Below, piece by piece: positions 51,322 through 61,054 of a stretch of DNA of 64,000 nt. Each line of letters starts with the position of its first letter. The first letter of the stretch is position 1. A program made the translations under genes and the position numbers. The notes below the pieces were generated by a model. The model saw nothing but the letters and a program-made list of their open reading frames with translations. It was not told the origin of the DNA and made no database searches. The DNA is from an uncultured Lachnospiraceae bacterium (GTDB taxonomy: Bacteria > Bacillota > Clostridia > Lachnospirales > Lachnospiraceae), in contig CAJUHR010000026.1 in the NCBI GenBank assembly GCA_910586255.1, positions 9,934 through 73,933 on the forward strand, in the 5' to 3' direction.

Positions 51322-53703
51322 TTAGCCCAGCATCAGATAATTGACGGTATCAATCAACAGCTTTTTTGTAAAGAATCCTCCCCGGATAAGCCTGCCGATA
51401 TTCTTACCGTTATCCGACATCCGGCGGTATTCCTCCTCAGAGACCTGCCTTACCTTGTCAGCCGCTTCCGCAAGGGAACCCACCACATATCCAATCTCAT
51501 AATCCTGCACCGTGTTCTCGTGAGGAAGCCCCCGCTGTATGATCACCGGCAGACCGGCCGCCAGATAGCCGGACAGCTTGTGAGGCTGATTGCATCGGTA
51601 ATAGTCCCGCTGATCCGTCTGCTCCCAGACTAGGCCAAACCCGCCCTTTGTGTATTCGGTCAGCAGCTCGGTGGTGCTTTTCCAGCCCTCCGGACATATA
51701 TTCTGTCCGTTGCACACAAAATCCATATCCGCAAACAGCCGCAGGGGAATATCATAATTCCACTCCTCCACAAAACCGAAACGCTCCGGTGAGCCGGAGA
51801 AGAAAATCTGCCTCTGAAATCCCGGCGCCTGCAGCTCCCCGGAAAACGGCAGATCCCACATGGGCTGAATGAGAATCTTCTTTACTGTCAGTCCCCTTTT
51901 CTGCAAAAATCCCAGCATAGCCTCTGTTGGAACAATCACCAAATCCGCCAGATTATAATTCTCGATGGCCTGCTTATACTCCTGCTCCGTCCCTCCATAC
52001 ATCATCGGCAGCACATCATGGATAAAGATGGCCAGACGAATGTTCCTGTGGCGCCGGATCTCTCTCAACAGCTCTTTGTCGTAATCCCCCGGATTCCAGG
52101 AGGGAGACTGGAAAATAACAATATCATTGTCCTTTATGGCAGCGGTATCCCTTTTCACCTGCTTTCTAAGTTCCTCCTGGCTGCCCTGAGATGAACATTT
52201 ATAAATATCCATCACCTCAAAGCCCAGCTTTCTGGCAAGCCCGGCAACCCTCTGCTGTGCAATCATCGGCTCCCCCGAACTTACCCGACCGGAATTTGTG
52301 ATGTGTATGGTCACAGGCGGATTTTCCTTAACCGGCTTTCTCCTTTTTTCCCAGAACCGGAGATATCCCTCCTCTGTCTCTGTCATCGCCGCCTTCTGCT
52401 GCCGTTTCAGCCACAGGTCAAGCTCCCCTTCATCGGTCATGACCCTGCGGATATCCGAGATCATCATTGAAAATCCATCCGAAGGATAGATATGCTCCTC
52501 TGCCACATAACTATTATTATGCAGAGTCTCCTTAAACGCGAAAATCAGATGGTTATGCAAGAACGCCTGGTATACCGCTGACACGATTTCCGACTCCCGG
52601 TTAATATCCAGGTAATAATCACATTCATCAAAGAGCTCCGCAAGAACCGGCATCTTCACCGAAGGATAAAGGCTTACGTTCTCATATATTTCCATGCTCA
52701 TGAGCTTTGACGACATTTCCGTAATGGCTGCAATATGAAAATGCATATCCGGAAGCCCTTCCACGATCTCCCTGCAGTGGTCGATCTGATCGGAGTTCGT
52801 ACAGATCAGGGCCTTTTTCCTGTGGTAATTTTCCTTCTCAAACGGATAAATGAATCCCAGGGGATGTACCATATCCGGCGATGCCCCCAGCCGGATCAGC
52901 GCCTCATAGGCGCTTTTCTTCTGCACCATGATTCTGGCCGTGCGGCTGGCCTCTCCCCCCAGGATAATCTGCATATTTCCGGGAATGTCCCCGCTAATGG
53001 GCTCCTGCCAGAACAGCACATCTCGCTTGTATGCGGCGTGAAGTCTCTGGGATACAAAGAACGGAGTGGACAGGGAATTATAAAAAATCCGGTTTTTCTC
53101 AAACCCGGCTTCCCGCAGGGCGCGCAGTACAAACTCTGCCTTTCCCTGAAAGATCTCCACCTGATCTTTGTAATTCAGAATAATGTTCCCTGTCACATAA
53201 TTTTCCACCACCACTTCTCTGCCGTCTGCGGAAAACCAGGACTTATTTACCCTCTGCCCCTTTCCGTTGAATGTGGTTCTGGCATACAGCGCCCCGTAAC
53301 GGTTATAGTGGTCGCTGGAGCGTACCACCTTATTATCATCGTACCAGTCCACAATCTTTACCTGACGCTTGTGGAGCGGCTCTGCATAAAAGATCCTCCC
53401 CCGCTCCCGATTCAGATCATGAATCCTTCCCACCGTATTGCTTCCGCTGATCTCCCAGTAATCCGGCACCGGAATCTGGTTAAAATACCGGGGCTTTCCC
53501 GGCACCCCCTTTTCCCCCTTAAAATTGCCCAGAAAAAGGCCGAACGCAGACATTACATCCTCCGGCAGGAAGCCGTCATCCTCAATCACTACCGCAGGGC
53601 AGCGGTAGCCTGCCCTTTGGAAAGAGGCCCGCAGGTTCTGGCTATCCGGGGAATTATTGTCCAAGAGCAATACTATATCGTCTGATTTAATAAATTTATC
53701 CAT
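51322..53703 (-). CDS. GtfB-Gtf3 fusion glycosyltransferase
   Basis: 793-residue protein in two parts. Residues 1 to about 460 match the GtfB chaperone subunit (MDKFIKSDDIVLLLDNNSPD, beta-meander DUF1975-like part YNRYGALYARTTFNGKGQRV, then a GT-B-like fold). Residues about 464-793 are a complete Gtf3 (TIHITNSGRVSSGEPMIAQQ, FIHDVLPMMYGG, GGFGLVWEQT, QPHKLSGYLAAGLPVIIQ). In streptococci these are separate proteins. There is no frameshift or stop at the join, and the linker KRRKPVKENPP is short. ATG 53703 overlaps gtfA by 31 bp, with AGAGGTGG upstream. It should bind GtfA and also extend the glycan. Confidence 0.9.
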   Translation of the reverse strand: MDKFIKSDDIVLLLDNNSPDSQNLRASFQRAGYRCPAVVIEDDGFLPEDVMSAFGLFLGNFKGEKGVPGKPRYFNQIPVPDYWEISGSNTVGRIHDLNRERGRIFYAEPLHKRQVKIVDWYDDNKVVRSSDHYNRYGALYARTTFNGKGQRVNKSWFSADGREVVVENYVTGNIILNYKDQVEIFQGKAEFVLRALREAGFEKNRIFYNSLSTPFFVSQRLHAAYKRDVLFWQEPISGDIPGNMQIILGGEASRTARIMVQKKSAYEALIRLGASPDMVHPLGFIYPFEKENYHRKKALICTNSDQIDHCREIVEGLPDMHFHIAAITEMSSKLMSMEIYENVSLYPSVKMPVLAELFDECDYYLDINRESEIVSAVYQAFLHNHLIFAFKETLHNNSYVAEEHIYPSDGFSMMISDIRRVMTDEGELDLWLKRQQKAAMTETEEGYLRFWEKRRKPVKENPPVTIHITNSGRVSSGEPMIAQQRVAGLARKLGFEVMDIYKCSSQGSQEELRKQVKRDTAAIKDNDIVIFQSPSWNPGDYDKELLREIRRHRNIRLAIFIHDVLPMMYGGTEQEYKQAIENYNLADLVIVPTEAMLGFLQKRGLTVKKILIQPMWDLPFSGELQAPGFQRQIFFSGSPERFGFVEEWNYDIPLRLFADMDFVCNGQNICPEGWKSTTELLTEYTKGGFGLVWEQTDQRDYYRCNQPHKLSGYLAAGLPVIIQRGLPHENTVQDYEIGYVVGSLAEAADKVRQVSEEEYRRMSDNGKNIGRLIRGGFFTKKLLIDTVNYLMLG

Positions 53704-55172
53704 TTCTTTTCCACCTCTGCTGTTAAAAAGGCCTGGGCCTTCTGATAAGAATGTCTGATAAAGCTTTGTCTGTCATCCACTGTAAACAGCCGGACCATCC
53801 GCTCTGCCAGTTTGTCGGTCCGTTCCTCTTTTTCCATTTTATCATGTACCGGAATCCGGTAGCCGTTCTCCCCCTCATCAATAAAGGTCTGGTTTCCGTA
53901 GGGCACGTCAAAACCGATGACAGGAAGGCCGGAGCCAATAGCCTCCATTAAGGTAAGTCCAAAGCCCTCACTGGTGGAGGCCGATACATAGGCTTCATAA
54001 TTTTTATAAATCTCATCCATCCGCTGCTGACCCATAAGACGCACATAGGCACCGCAACCCAATTTGTCAATCAGCTCTCTTAGCCGCTCCTCCTCCCCGC
54101 CTTTGCCGTAGATATCCAGAGAGATATCCCGGACGTGCTCCCTGGCCTTTACAACTGCCTCAATCAACCAGTCGATATGCTTTTCCCCCGCCAGCCGTGA
54201 GGCTGTGATCAGAGAATGGCTTACCCGCCCCTCTTCCGGATATTTCAGTTCATCCAGGCTTCCCACAGGAATGGTCACCACATGAGGACATACGCCCATA
54301 TATTTCTCAAACTGTTTTCTCAAAAGCTGATTCTGGGCATCTGTGGATGTGATATAAAAGTCCACATGCTTATACTGGGAGAAAGGATACTCATAGTAAT
54401 TGTTCCACAGAATGTTATCTTCATTGGTACTGCTCTCGCTGAAATGCTCTGCATGAATCGTAATGCCGATTCGGGCAGGAGCCGCGTATTGCATGATAAT
54501 CTGTCCGAAATCGCTGGTCCGGTCAATAATCACCACGTCCTTATCTGTAAGCTTCAGCTGTGACACCAGATATCCCACCAGTTCCTTTTTGGAGCAAAGC
54601 AGCCTGCCCGGGAACTGATACATAACCTGGTCATTGTCAATAATCTCCTCATAGGCCACTGAGCCGTCCTCATTAAAAAAACGGCGCTGATACAGATGGG
54701 CCTGATTATCCAGAGGGCCATAATACTCGGAGTATATCCGGCAATAGGTAAAATAATCCTTGCGGATCAGACACCCTCCAAAGACCATCTCCACCCGGTG
54801 AACCCGGTCGCTGGCCTCATCTGTCAGATACACGGTATAGTACACATTGGTTTCCTCAAAAACATATTTGGCCCGGCTTCCCTCCCTGGAAAATGTAAAG
54901 CTCTGATTTCCAAAGGTGGCTTCCAGTTTCTCCAGGGTATAAGTCACCGGCGCAATTTTGCAGTCCGTGAAAAAGGTATACAGCCAGATTACCTCGGAAT
55001 CCAGAAAACCGATATTCTCCGTCATATGCTGGATATTATCCCTGGGGAACATATCTGTAAAGACAAACTTCGCTTTCTGGCCAATCCTTCGCAGTACCCC
55101 AGCCCGGTAGGCCTGGGCATATTCCACCCCGCTGCTGGCCCAACCGATTCCCAGATTAAAATTGTAGATCAT
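53673..55172 (-). CDS. gtfA: GtfA, catalytic O-GlcNAc transferase for Srr protein
   Basis: 499-residue GT4 glycosyltransferase: MIYNFNLGIGWASSGVEYAQ at the N-terminus, SRLAGEKHIDWLIEAV, and the EX7E element EGFGLTLMEAIGSGLPVIGF. With GtfB it transfers GlcNAc from UDP-GlcNAc to Ser/Thr in the repeat region before export. Length and order (after secA2, before gtfB) match streptococcal and staphylococcal loci. Confidence 0.95.
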   Translation of the reverse strand: MIYNFNLGIGWASSGVEYAQAYRAGVLRRIGQKAKFVFTDMFPRDNIQHMTENIGFLDSEVIWLYTFFTDCKIAPVTYTLEKLEATFGNQSFTFSREGSRAKYVFEETNVYYTVYLTDEASDRVHRVEMVFGGCLIRKDYFTYCRIYSEYYGPLDNQAHLYQRRFFNEDGSVAYEEIIDNDQVMYQFPGRLLCSKKELVGYLVSQLKLTDKDVVIIDRTSDFGQIIMQYAAPARIGITIHAEHFSESSTNEDNILWNNYYEYPFSQYKHVDFYITSTDAQNQLLRKQFEKYMGVCPHVVTIPVGSLDELKYPEEGRVSHSLITASRLAGEKHIDWLIEAVVKAREHVRDISLDIYGKGGEEERLRELIDKLGCGAYVRLMGQQRMDEIYKNYEAYVSASTSEGFGLTLMEAIGSGLPVIGFDVPYGNQTFIDEGENGYRIPVHDKMEKEERTDKLAERMVRLFTVDDRQSFIRHSYQKAQAFLTAEVEKKWINLLNQTI

Positions 55173-55184
55173 AGTTCCCCCTTT

Positions 55185-57518
55185 TTATGGAAACAGGATA
55201 TGAAGCTGATCCTTTTCATCCCTATACACATTGCTAAGCAGAATATTTCTCATAATATTCTCCAAAACGGTAAGTTTCATTTTTTCAAAGGCCTCCAGCC
55301 CGTCCTTCTGATATTCAAACATCGGATTTCTCTGGGCTATGGTTCTCCCCGAAACCGCGGCCTGGGTCTGCTGGAGATAATCCACCTGCTCCACCCAGGT
55401 CTCGTCAATGGTCCTTAAGGCCGCCACCCGCATAAAGCGGTTCATCTTTGGCTGGCTTCCCGTCTTTGTCCTCTGTTCCTCCAGCCCCTGCCTGACCCGC
55501 TTCATCAGATACTCCCTCACCCCATCCTCATCCTCCAGCAAAAGAGAATGGGTCTCCCCGTCCAGACGGTAGGAAATCTGATCCAGAATAAATCGGTGAA
55601 GAGCCTGCAGGGTGAGAGGCTGCTTCTGTAAAAACCGCCGGATATTTCCTTCTGCAATCTCCAAAAGCTTCTCCTCATCCATACCTGTCCCGTCTAAAAG
55701 CTGATTCCTGGTGGCATAGATCAGGCTTCTCTGCCGGTCCAGAACCTCATCATAGTTGAGGGACTGCCTGCGGGACATAACTGCAAATTCCTCGCCTGTC
55801 GCCTGAGCAAGGTCAATGATCCGCCTCATCCTCCCTTTGCTGATCCATCTCCTGCCCTCTGCATACTTCTTCAGATAGGATCGGCCTTTCGACCACACCG
55901 TTCCGTCCTGAAGAGACACAAAAAACCGGCTGGTTCCCGGGTCTCCCTGCCTTCCGGCCCGGCCTCTTGCCTGACGTTCCTGACGGACGTTGGCCATCCG
56001 GCCAATGCCGATAACTGCCAGTCCTCCCAATTCCCTTACTCCCTCTCCCAGCTTGATATCCGTTCCCCGCCCGGCCATGGCTGTGGCCACGGTCACGGTG
56101 TTCATCTGCCCTGCCTCCCTGATCATCTCTGCCTCCCAGAAAGCATTGTTGGCATTGAGCACACTGTGAGGAATCCCTTCCTCCATCAGGGCCTCTGACA
56201 CCAGCTCCGTCTCAGGGATGGTGGTCACCACAATCAGTACCGGCCGGCCTTTCTTGTGAAGCTTAACCGTCTCGGATATAGCAGCACTGAACTGTTCTTC
56301 TGCGTTTCTGTAATACTGATCCTTCTGATCCTTTCTCTGCATGGGCCGGTTCGGCGGGATCACCACCACCTCTTTGTGATAAATATCCTTCAGCTCTTCC
56401 CTGGCATCTGCAATGGTGCCGCTCATACCGGACATCCGGGGAAACATCAAAAACAGGGTCTGGAAGGTAATGGAAGCCATGGAGCGGCTGTCCTGACTGA
56501 TCCTCAGCTTTTCCTTTGCTTCAAGAGCCTGGTGCTGTCCTCCCCGCAGCTTCACTCCCGACAGCTTCCGGCCGGAGCCTGCATCCAGAAGCAGCAGCTC
56601 TCCGTCCTCCGAAATTACATAGTCCTGCTTCTGCTCAAACAACGTATGGGCCCGGAGAGCCATGGTCACATGGCGGTTTACCTCAAAGTATTCCTCCCCG
56701 TAGAAATTGTCGATTTGAAAGAACTGCTCTGCGTAGCTCATTCCCTCTTCCGTCAGCCAGACACTTTTCTCTTCCTTTTCATAGTCTCTTCCCTCCTCCA
56801 GGGTAGTGACAAAAAAGTCCGCCAACTCATACAGATTGGACTGCACTCTGGGATATCCCGAGATCACCAACGGGGTCTGGGCTCCGTCTAAGAGAACTGC
56901 ATCCGCCTCATCAATGATCACATAATAGAACTCTCTTAAAAACCGGTCTGAGGCAGTGGTCACCAGATTATTAATCAAATAGTCAAATCCCAGACCGCTG
57001 TGGGTGGTATATACAATATCCGCCCTGTAAATCTTCTTTTTGTCCTCATTGGTAAGGGGCTTTTCTCCTCTCTGACTCATTCCCGCTGCCACGGAAAGCC
57101 CCATAAAGTGGTATACCTGTCCCATCTCCTCTGCGTCCCGCAGCGCCAGATAATCATTGGTAGTGACCAAAATCGTGCTCTTTCCTGACAGGGCATTGAG
57201 ATACAGGGGCATGGTGGCCACCAGGGTCTTTCCCTCCCCGGTATTCATCTCCGCAAGCATTCCCTTGTGAAGGGCAATGGCTCCCAAAACCTGTACATCG
57301 TAGGGGAATTTACCCAATACCCGGCAATCCGCCTCACATATGGCGGCATATGCCTCCGGCAGGATATCATCCAATGTCTCTCCTCTTTTCAGACGTTCCT
57401 TAAATACGCCGGTCAGACCGGACAGCTCCTCATCCGTCAGACGGCTCATCTGCTCCCGAAAGCTTCTGACACGCCGCAGAAGCTGATTAAATTGCCATAA
57501 ACGTTTCTTCTGTCTCAT
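55185..57518 (-). CDS. secA2: Accessory Sec translocase ATPase
   Basis: 777-residue SecA2 motor. Walker A AEMNTGEGKTLVATMP, VIIDEADAVLLDGAQTPLVI, second-domain QARGRAGRQGDPGTSRF. It is shorter than SecA1 (about 840-900) and lacks the C-terminal zinc/linker tail, as SecA2 proteins of Srr loci do. Start overlaps asp3 by 32 bp, with AGGAAATAATCC before ATG. It powers export of the glycosylated adhesin with Asp1-3 and SecY2. Confidence 0.95.
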   Translation of the reverse strand: MRQKKRLWQFNQLLRRVRSFREQMSRLTDEELSGLTGVFKERLKRGETLDDILPEAYAAICEADCRVLGKFPYDVQVLGAIALHKGMLAEMNTGEGKTLVATMPLYLNALSGKSTILVTTNDYLALRDAEEMGQVYHFMGLSVAAGMSQRGEKPLTNEDKKKIYRADIVYTTHSGLGFDYLINNLVTTASDRFLREFYYVIIDEADAVLLDGAQTPLVISGYPRVQSNLYELADFFVTTLEEGRDYEKEEKSVWLTEEGMSYAEQFFQIDNFYGEEYFEVNRHVTMALRAHTLFEQKQDYVISEDGELLLLDAGSGRKLSGVKLRGGQHQALEAKEKLRISQDSRSMASITFQTLFLMFPRMSGMSGTIADAREELKDIYHKEVVVIPPNRPMQRKDQKDQYYRNAEEQFSAAISETVKLHKKGRPVLIVVTTIPETELVSEALMEEGIPHSVLNANNAFWEAEMIREAGQMNTVTVATAMAGRGTDIKLGEGVRELGGLAVIGIGRMANVRQERQARGRAGRQGDPGTSRFFVSLQDGTVWSKGRSYLKKYAEGRRWISKGRMRRIIDLAQATGEEFAVMSRRQSLNYDEVLDRQRSLIYATRNQLLDGTGMDEEKLLEIAEGNIRRFLQKQPLTLQALHRFILDQISYRLDGETHSLLLEDEDGVREYLMKRVRQGLEEQRTKTGSQPKMNRFMRVAALRTIDETWVEQVDYLQQTQAAVSGRTIAQRNPMFEYQKDGLEAFEKMKLTVLENIMRNILLSNVYRDEKDQLHILFP

Positions 57519-57951
57519 GGATTATTTCCTGAATCATTATGGAATGAAAATGGAATCGGGTAACTCCGCCATTGAGCAGCTGCATGCGGTAGCTGTAGGT
57601 TTTTAAGGGGCAGCGAAAGATGGCCGTCTTGTCCCTTATGGTCAGATTCCCTGCCTCTGTCTCATAGCGGTCCAAAAATATCAGGCGCACCAGACAGCTC
57701 TCCCCGGGCGGTGTGTCCATATCGATCACAACGCGGTATTCGCTCTCCCCGTCAATCATGGGCAGCGCCGGTTCAATCCTCTGAGCCTGATAATTGGTCT
57801 TGGAATACCACTGCTTGATCACGGTCCCCGGCGGCATCATCTCATTTTTAAACTCCACATCGTCCCGTCTATGGTAAGTGATCTCCGAACCGTACAGATA
57901 GGTATCCGCTGAATATTCATTCCAGTATATCTTCCATTTCTCCCCTTCCAT
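57487..57951 (-). CDS. asp3: Accessory Sec system protein Asp3
   Basis: 154-residue Asp3, a small beta-sandwich that binds the Asp1/Asp2 complex and the unfolded Srr substrate. Seen: KWKIYWNEYSADTYLYGSEI, NEMMPPGTVIKQWYSKTNYQ, and a C-terminal hydrophobic stretch. Starts directly at the asp2 stop (GGAGGGATAG-ATG) and overlaps secA2 at its end. Assigned by family features and locus position. Confidence 0.9.
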   Translation of the reverse strand: MEGEKWKIYWNEYSADTYLYGSEITYHRRDDVEFKNEMMPPGTVIKQWYSKTNYQAQRIEPALPMIDGESEYRVVIDMDTPPGESCLVRLIFLDRYETEAGNLTIRDKTAIFRCPLKTYSYRMQLLNGGVTRFHFHSIMIQEIIHETEETFMAI

Positions 57952-59457
57952 CTATCCCTCCACCTTTCTGTGAAAATCTTCTCTCAAAGTCTGCTTCATC
58001 CGGTTTACAAACCATTCCACTATCCCCGCTGAGTTATCATTATGTCTGCCATGAAGCCCCTTTCCGTACAGCTGCGCTCCATCGGAATGGAGATGAGCAA
58101 TGAGCCTGGGATAAGCGGTCGTATCATAATCGTCCTCAATCATATAGGCGGAAATAATCCTTGACTCTCCCCAGTCTGTCTTATCAAATTTATCCCAGAA
58201 CCGTTCATTCAGCTTTCTCACTGCCTTCTCATCAAGACTCCCGCATAAATACCGCAAAACGTCAAGGGATGTGGGAAACACTCCCGGGCGAAAGAGCTTT
58301 TCATTGGAAGCCACATCTCCGATGCTTGCCAAAGGCTTTCCCAAAAGAATGGCATGAGGCCGGATATCACATCCGTAATACAGCGCCCCAAAGCTCCCCA
58401 TGGACATTCCGGCCAGCAGCACCTGATGTCTGGTAAAGCCCAGCTCCTTTCTGCTCCTTTCAATCACCTCTAAAAGCAGGTTCTCATACTCCTCAGATCC
58501 CATGTAAAATCCCCCGCCCTCCAGCCTTGCTTCTGCGATCAGCAAAAAGGGGCATCCCATTTTGCGCATCATATAGTACCCCTCAAATCCTTCCTGGGTT
58601 TTGTAGCCGGAAAAATATACCGTCAGGGGCGGTCTCATATCTCCTGGGTCAAAGTAGCTGAACACCTCCTCCCTGGCCGATGTGATATGCTTCTCTCCCC
58701 CGGGAATAAACAATCCGTGACCCCTCCGGGAATGGCGGTCATGAAGCCCTATGATCCGCAGCTCCCCTTCTCCCCTAGCTGACAGGGATACGAAAAGAGC
58801 GCCGTGCCACTGACTGTCAATGCGAATCCCCTGGTCGATCTCCTCCTCCGTAAATTTCCATGTATATCCCGGAGTTCCGGAAGCATCTCCCCACCAATAC
58901 AGAAATACTGTAAGGGCGATTGACACGGCCCTATCCTTCTGGTACTCCAACCACATATCCAAACATTGCCCCGGCCATATCGGGATATTATTCCTCCATA
59001 AAACCGCCTGATGAAACTCTGCACCAAAATCTCCCTTCAGGCAGGCCTGATAGCCTCCATCCCATCTCACACTGCCGGAAAAGCCCTGAGCAATGGTCAA
59101 ATTCTGCGGCCTGAACTTTTCTCCATAAGACCTGGAAAAATAATTTCTCACCTCATGAGACAGAAAATCCTGAATATCTCCCCTGGAAATCCGCTTTCCC
59201 TTTTTGCATTTATAAAACCACTCGGCCTTGTCTGTCATCTTCGTCTCCTCAGTCACAAACAAAGTGTATGCTCTTGTGGACTTTTCAAGATGGGGAAGCT
59301 CCGCCTCCAGGGGGCATCGGTCTAAAATCACCAGATCATAAAGCTTTTTCGGTGCCTTTTTCAATCTGGGTATATAGCAAAATTCTGCTTCCTCCGGCAG
59401 GGTGTAGCACTCACTCCAATCCCTTTCTCCCAACTGTAATACCTGAATCTTTTCCAA
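57952..59457 (-). CDS. asp2: Accessory Sec system protein Asp2 (O-acetyltransferase-like)
   Basis: 501-residue Asp2, an alpha/beta-hydrolase-fold protein reported in streptococci to acetylate GlcNAc on the Srr adhesin. The nucleophile elbow LLAGMSMGSFGALYYG is intact (Ser of GMSMG), and a later HGRHNDN carries a candidate His. The N-terminal part (about 1-180) is a jelly-roll-like domain. It overlaps the end of asp1 by 47 bp. Activity is thus likely, not only a scaffold role. Confidence 0.9.
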   Translation of the reverse strand: MEKIQVLQLGERDWSECYTLPEEAEFCYIPRLKKAPKKLYDLVILDRCPLEAELPHLEKSTRAYTLFVTEETKMTDKAEWFYKCKKGKRISRGDIQDFLSHEVRNYFSRSYGEKFRPQNLTIAQGFSGSVRWDGGYQACLKGDFGAEFHQAVLWRNNIPIWPGQCLDMWLEYQKDRAVSIALTVFLYWWGDASGTPGYTWKFTEEEIDQGIRIDSQWHGALFVSLSARGEGELRIIGLHDRHSRRGHGLFIPGGEKHITSAREEVFSYFDPGDMRPPLTVYFSGYKTQEGFEGYYMMRKMGCPFLLIAEARLEGGGFYMGSEEYENLLLEVIERSRKELGFTRHQVLLAGMSMGSFGALYYGCDIRPHAILLGKPLASIGDVASNEKLFRPGVFPTSLDVLRYLCGSLDEKAVRKLNERFWDKFDKTDWGESRIISAYMIEDDYDTTAYPRLIAHLHSDGAQLYGKGLHGRHNDNSAGIVEWFVNRMKQTLREDFHRKVEG

Positions 59458-61045
59458 CGAAATCTAAAACCTCTTTCCATTTATTAATCAGACCGCCTGT
59501 GGCATACCTTTTTCCTATTTCATATGCATGAACCATGGCGTCATTCCAGTTTGACAGTCCGTCCAGATAATATTTGAGAGCATCGGACAGCTGCCGGATA
59601 TCCTGCAGAATGAGTCCGTTCTTTCCATCTTCTATGAATTGGGTTTTCCGGCTCAGGATTTGGGGAATTCCTGCACTGATGGCCATAATCTGCAGATACA
59701 TAGCCGGTTCTCTTCTCATATCCACCAGAATCCTCTGCTCCCGCATACATTTGCTCACTGAAAGCTCATCCACGCACTGCTCCACAAAAAACCGGGCATC
59801 CATGAGCTCTGGATTATCCACCTTATTTTCCGAGACGCCCTGGCTCTGCTCGTCCTTTCCCCATTCCTCCATAAGGCCTGCTGCTTTCAAATATCCTCTC
59901 ACCTGCTCTAAAAGTCTGTCCTTTCTGTCATACTCTGCCCGCCGGGTAAAAAGGTGAACCCTGGCCTTGTCATTTCTTATTAAATATCTGCCCAAAATTT
60001 CTGTCAGCTGTGTGAAAGTTTCTTCCTCTATGCCGTCCACAGCCACCAGAATCTTCTGGACCTCCAGCTGCTGGCTGATACCAAAATCCATCCTTGTGTC
60101 ATAGGGAGATATATCAACCAGCATCCGGACCGACTCTCCAGCCGCTCTCTTAAGCTTTTCAGACTTTTCTGGAGAATCGGTGACCACACCGGCGGCCATG
60201 GCGGCCATGGTCACAGCCTGAGGATCCTGTTCCGGATCGCAGCGGTCTCTGAAGAACGACACAATCACCTTTTTCTTTCTTAAAGCATCCCTCAAAAGTT
60301 CCGTATGGCGGGCTGCCATTGCCACACAAAACATGTCTTTTTCTTCTGTCATCTCCAGATAGGAGGCAAGCACTTCCCCCACCACCTGCTCCATACTGTC
60401 ATAGCGAAGGCGAGAAAAAGTTCTGATCTGCTCTTGCCCCTGATAAACCAGGCGATATTTTGGATACCTGGGGTTCACCTCCACATGTCCGTCACTCTGG
60501 AAGCATCGCAGCTTCCAAAACCCGTTTTCCATCAGATAGTCCTGATAATAAGGCTGTCCATCCCGGTACAAGATCGTTCCGGAGACAAAGCCCCGGTCAT
60601 CATAGATATTACGGCGGCAGATGATCTCCTTTTTGAACATCTCAATCTCAATGGGATTTCCATCCTCTCCAAACTCAACTACCGCGTATTTCTCCCCCTC
60701 AACAAAAGCTGTCACCACAAAGGGCGTATATACAAACTCCACATGAGGCGGCCATTTGATATTGTGAAAGGACAGGAGCACAGCCTTTTTTCTTTTCACC
60801 TCCTGGATTGCGTCAAAACAGGACCAGTAAGGCGCGTGATAGACTCCCTGCCGGTGAAGAAAATGACGGAAATTTGGGGAAAAGCTTAATAACAGGATCT
60901 GATACGGATAAACCTTATTGCGGTGAAAAAGCTGTATCTGCTTTACTGTATCGTCAAATTCCGTATGCATTCTTCTTACATACCATTTCTGTTCATTTTC
61001 ATGCCAGGTATTTTGCTGATACCAGGCCGGTATAAAATGTAGCAT
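59411..61045 (-). CDS. asp1: Accessory Sec system protein Asp1
   Basis: 544-residue Asp1, a GtfB-like fold without catalytic residues that helps target the Srr protein to SecA2. Seen: MLHFIPAWYQQNTWHENEQK (family N-terminus), DTVKQIQLFHRNKVYPYQILLL, and SFHNIKWPPHVEFVYTPFVV. Located between secY2 (9 bp upstream) and asp2 (overlap). Confidence 0.9.
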   Translation of the reverse strand: MLHFIPAWYQQNTWHENEQKWYVRRMHTEFDDTVKQIQLFHRNKVYPYQILLLSFSPNFRHFLHRQGVYHAPYWSCFDAIQEVKRKKAVLLSFHNIKWPPHVEFVYTPFVVTAFVEGEKYAVVEFGEDGNPIEIEMFKKEIICRRNIYDDRGFVSGTILYRDGQPYYQDYLMENGFWKLRCFQSDGHVEVNPRYPKYRLVYQGQEQIRTFSRLRYDSMEQVVGEVLASYLEMTEEKDMFCVAMAARHTELLRDALRKKKVIVSFFRDRCDPEQDPQAVTMAAMAAGVVTDSPEKSEKLKRAAGESVRMLVDISPYDTRMDFGISQQLEVQKILVAVDGIEEETFTQLTEILGRYLIRNDKARVHLFTRRAEYDRKDRLLEQVRGYLKAAGLMEEWGKDEQSQGVSENKVDNPELMDARFFVEQCVDELSVSKCMREQRILVDMRREPAMYLQIMAISAGIPQILSRKTQFIEDGKNGLILQDIRQLSDALKYYLDGLSNWNDAMVHAYEIGKRYATGGLINKWKEVLDFVGKDSGITVGRKGLE

Positions 61046-61054
61046 GATTTCCTC

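Noticed and set aside
53673..53703. gtfA/gtfB overlap as a programmed frameshift
   Set aside because: The second gene has its own ribosome site and ATG; ordinary overlap is enough.
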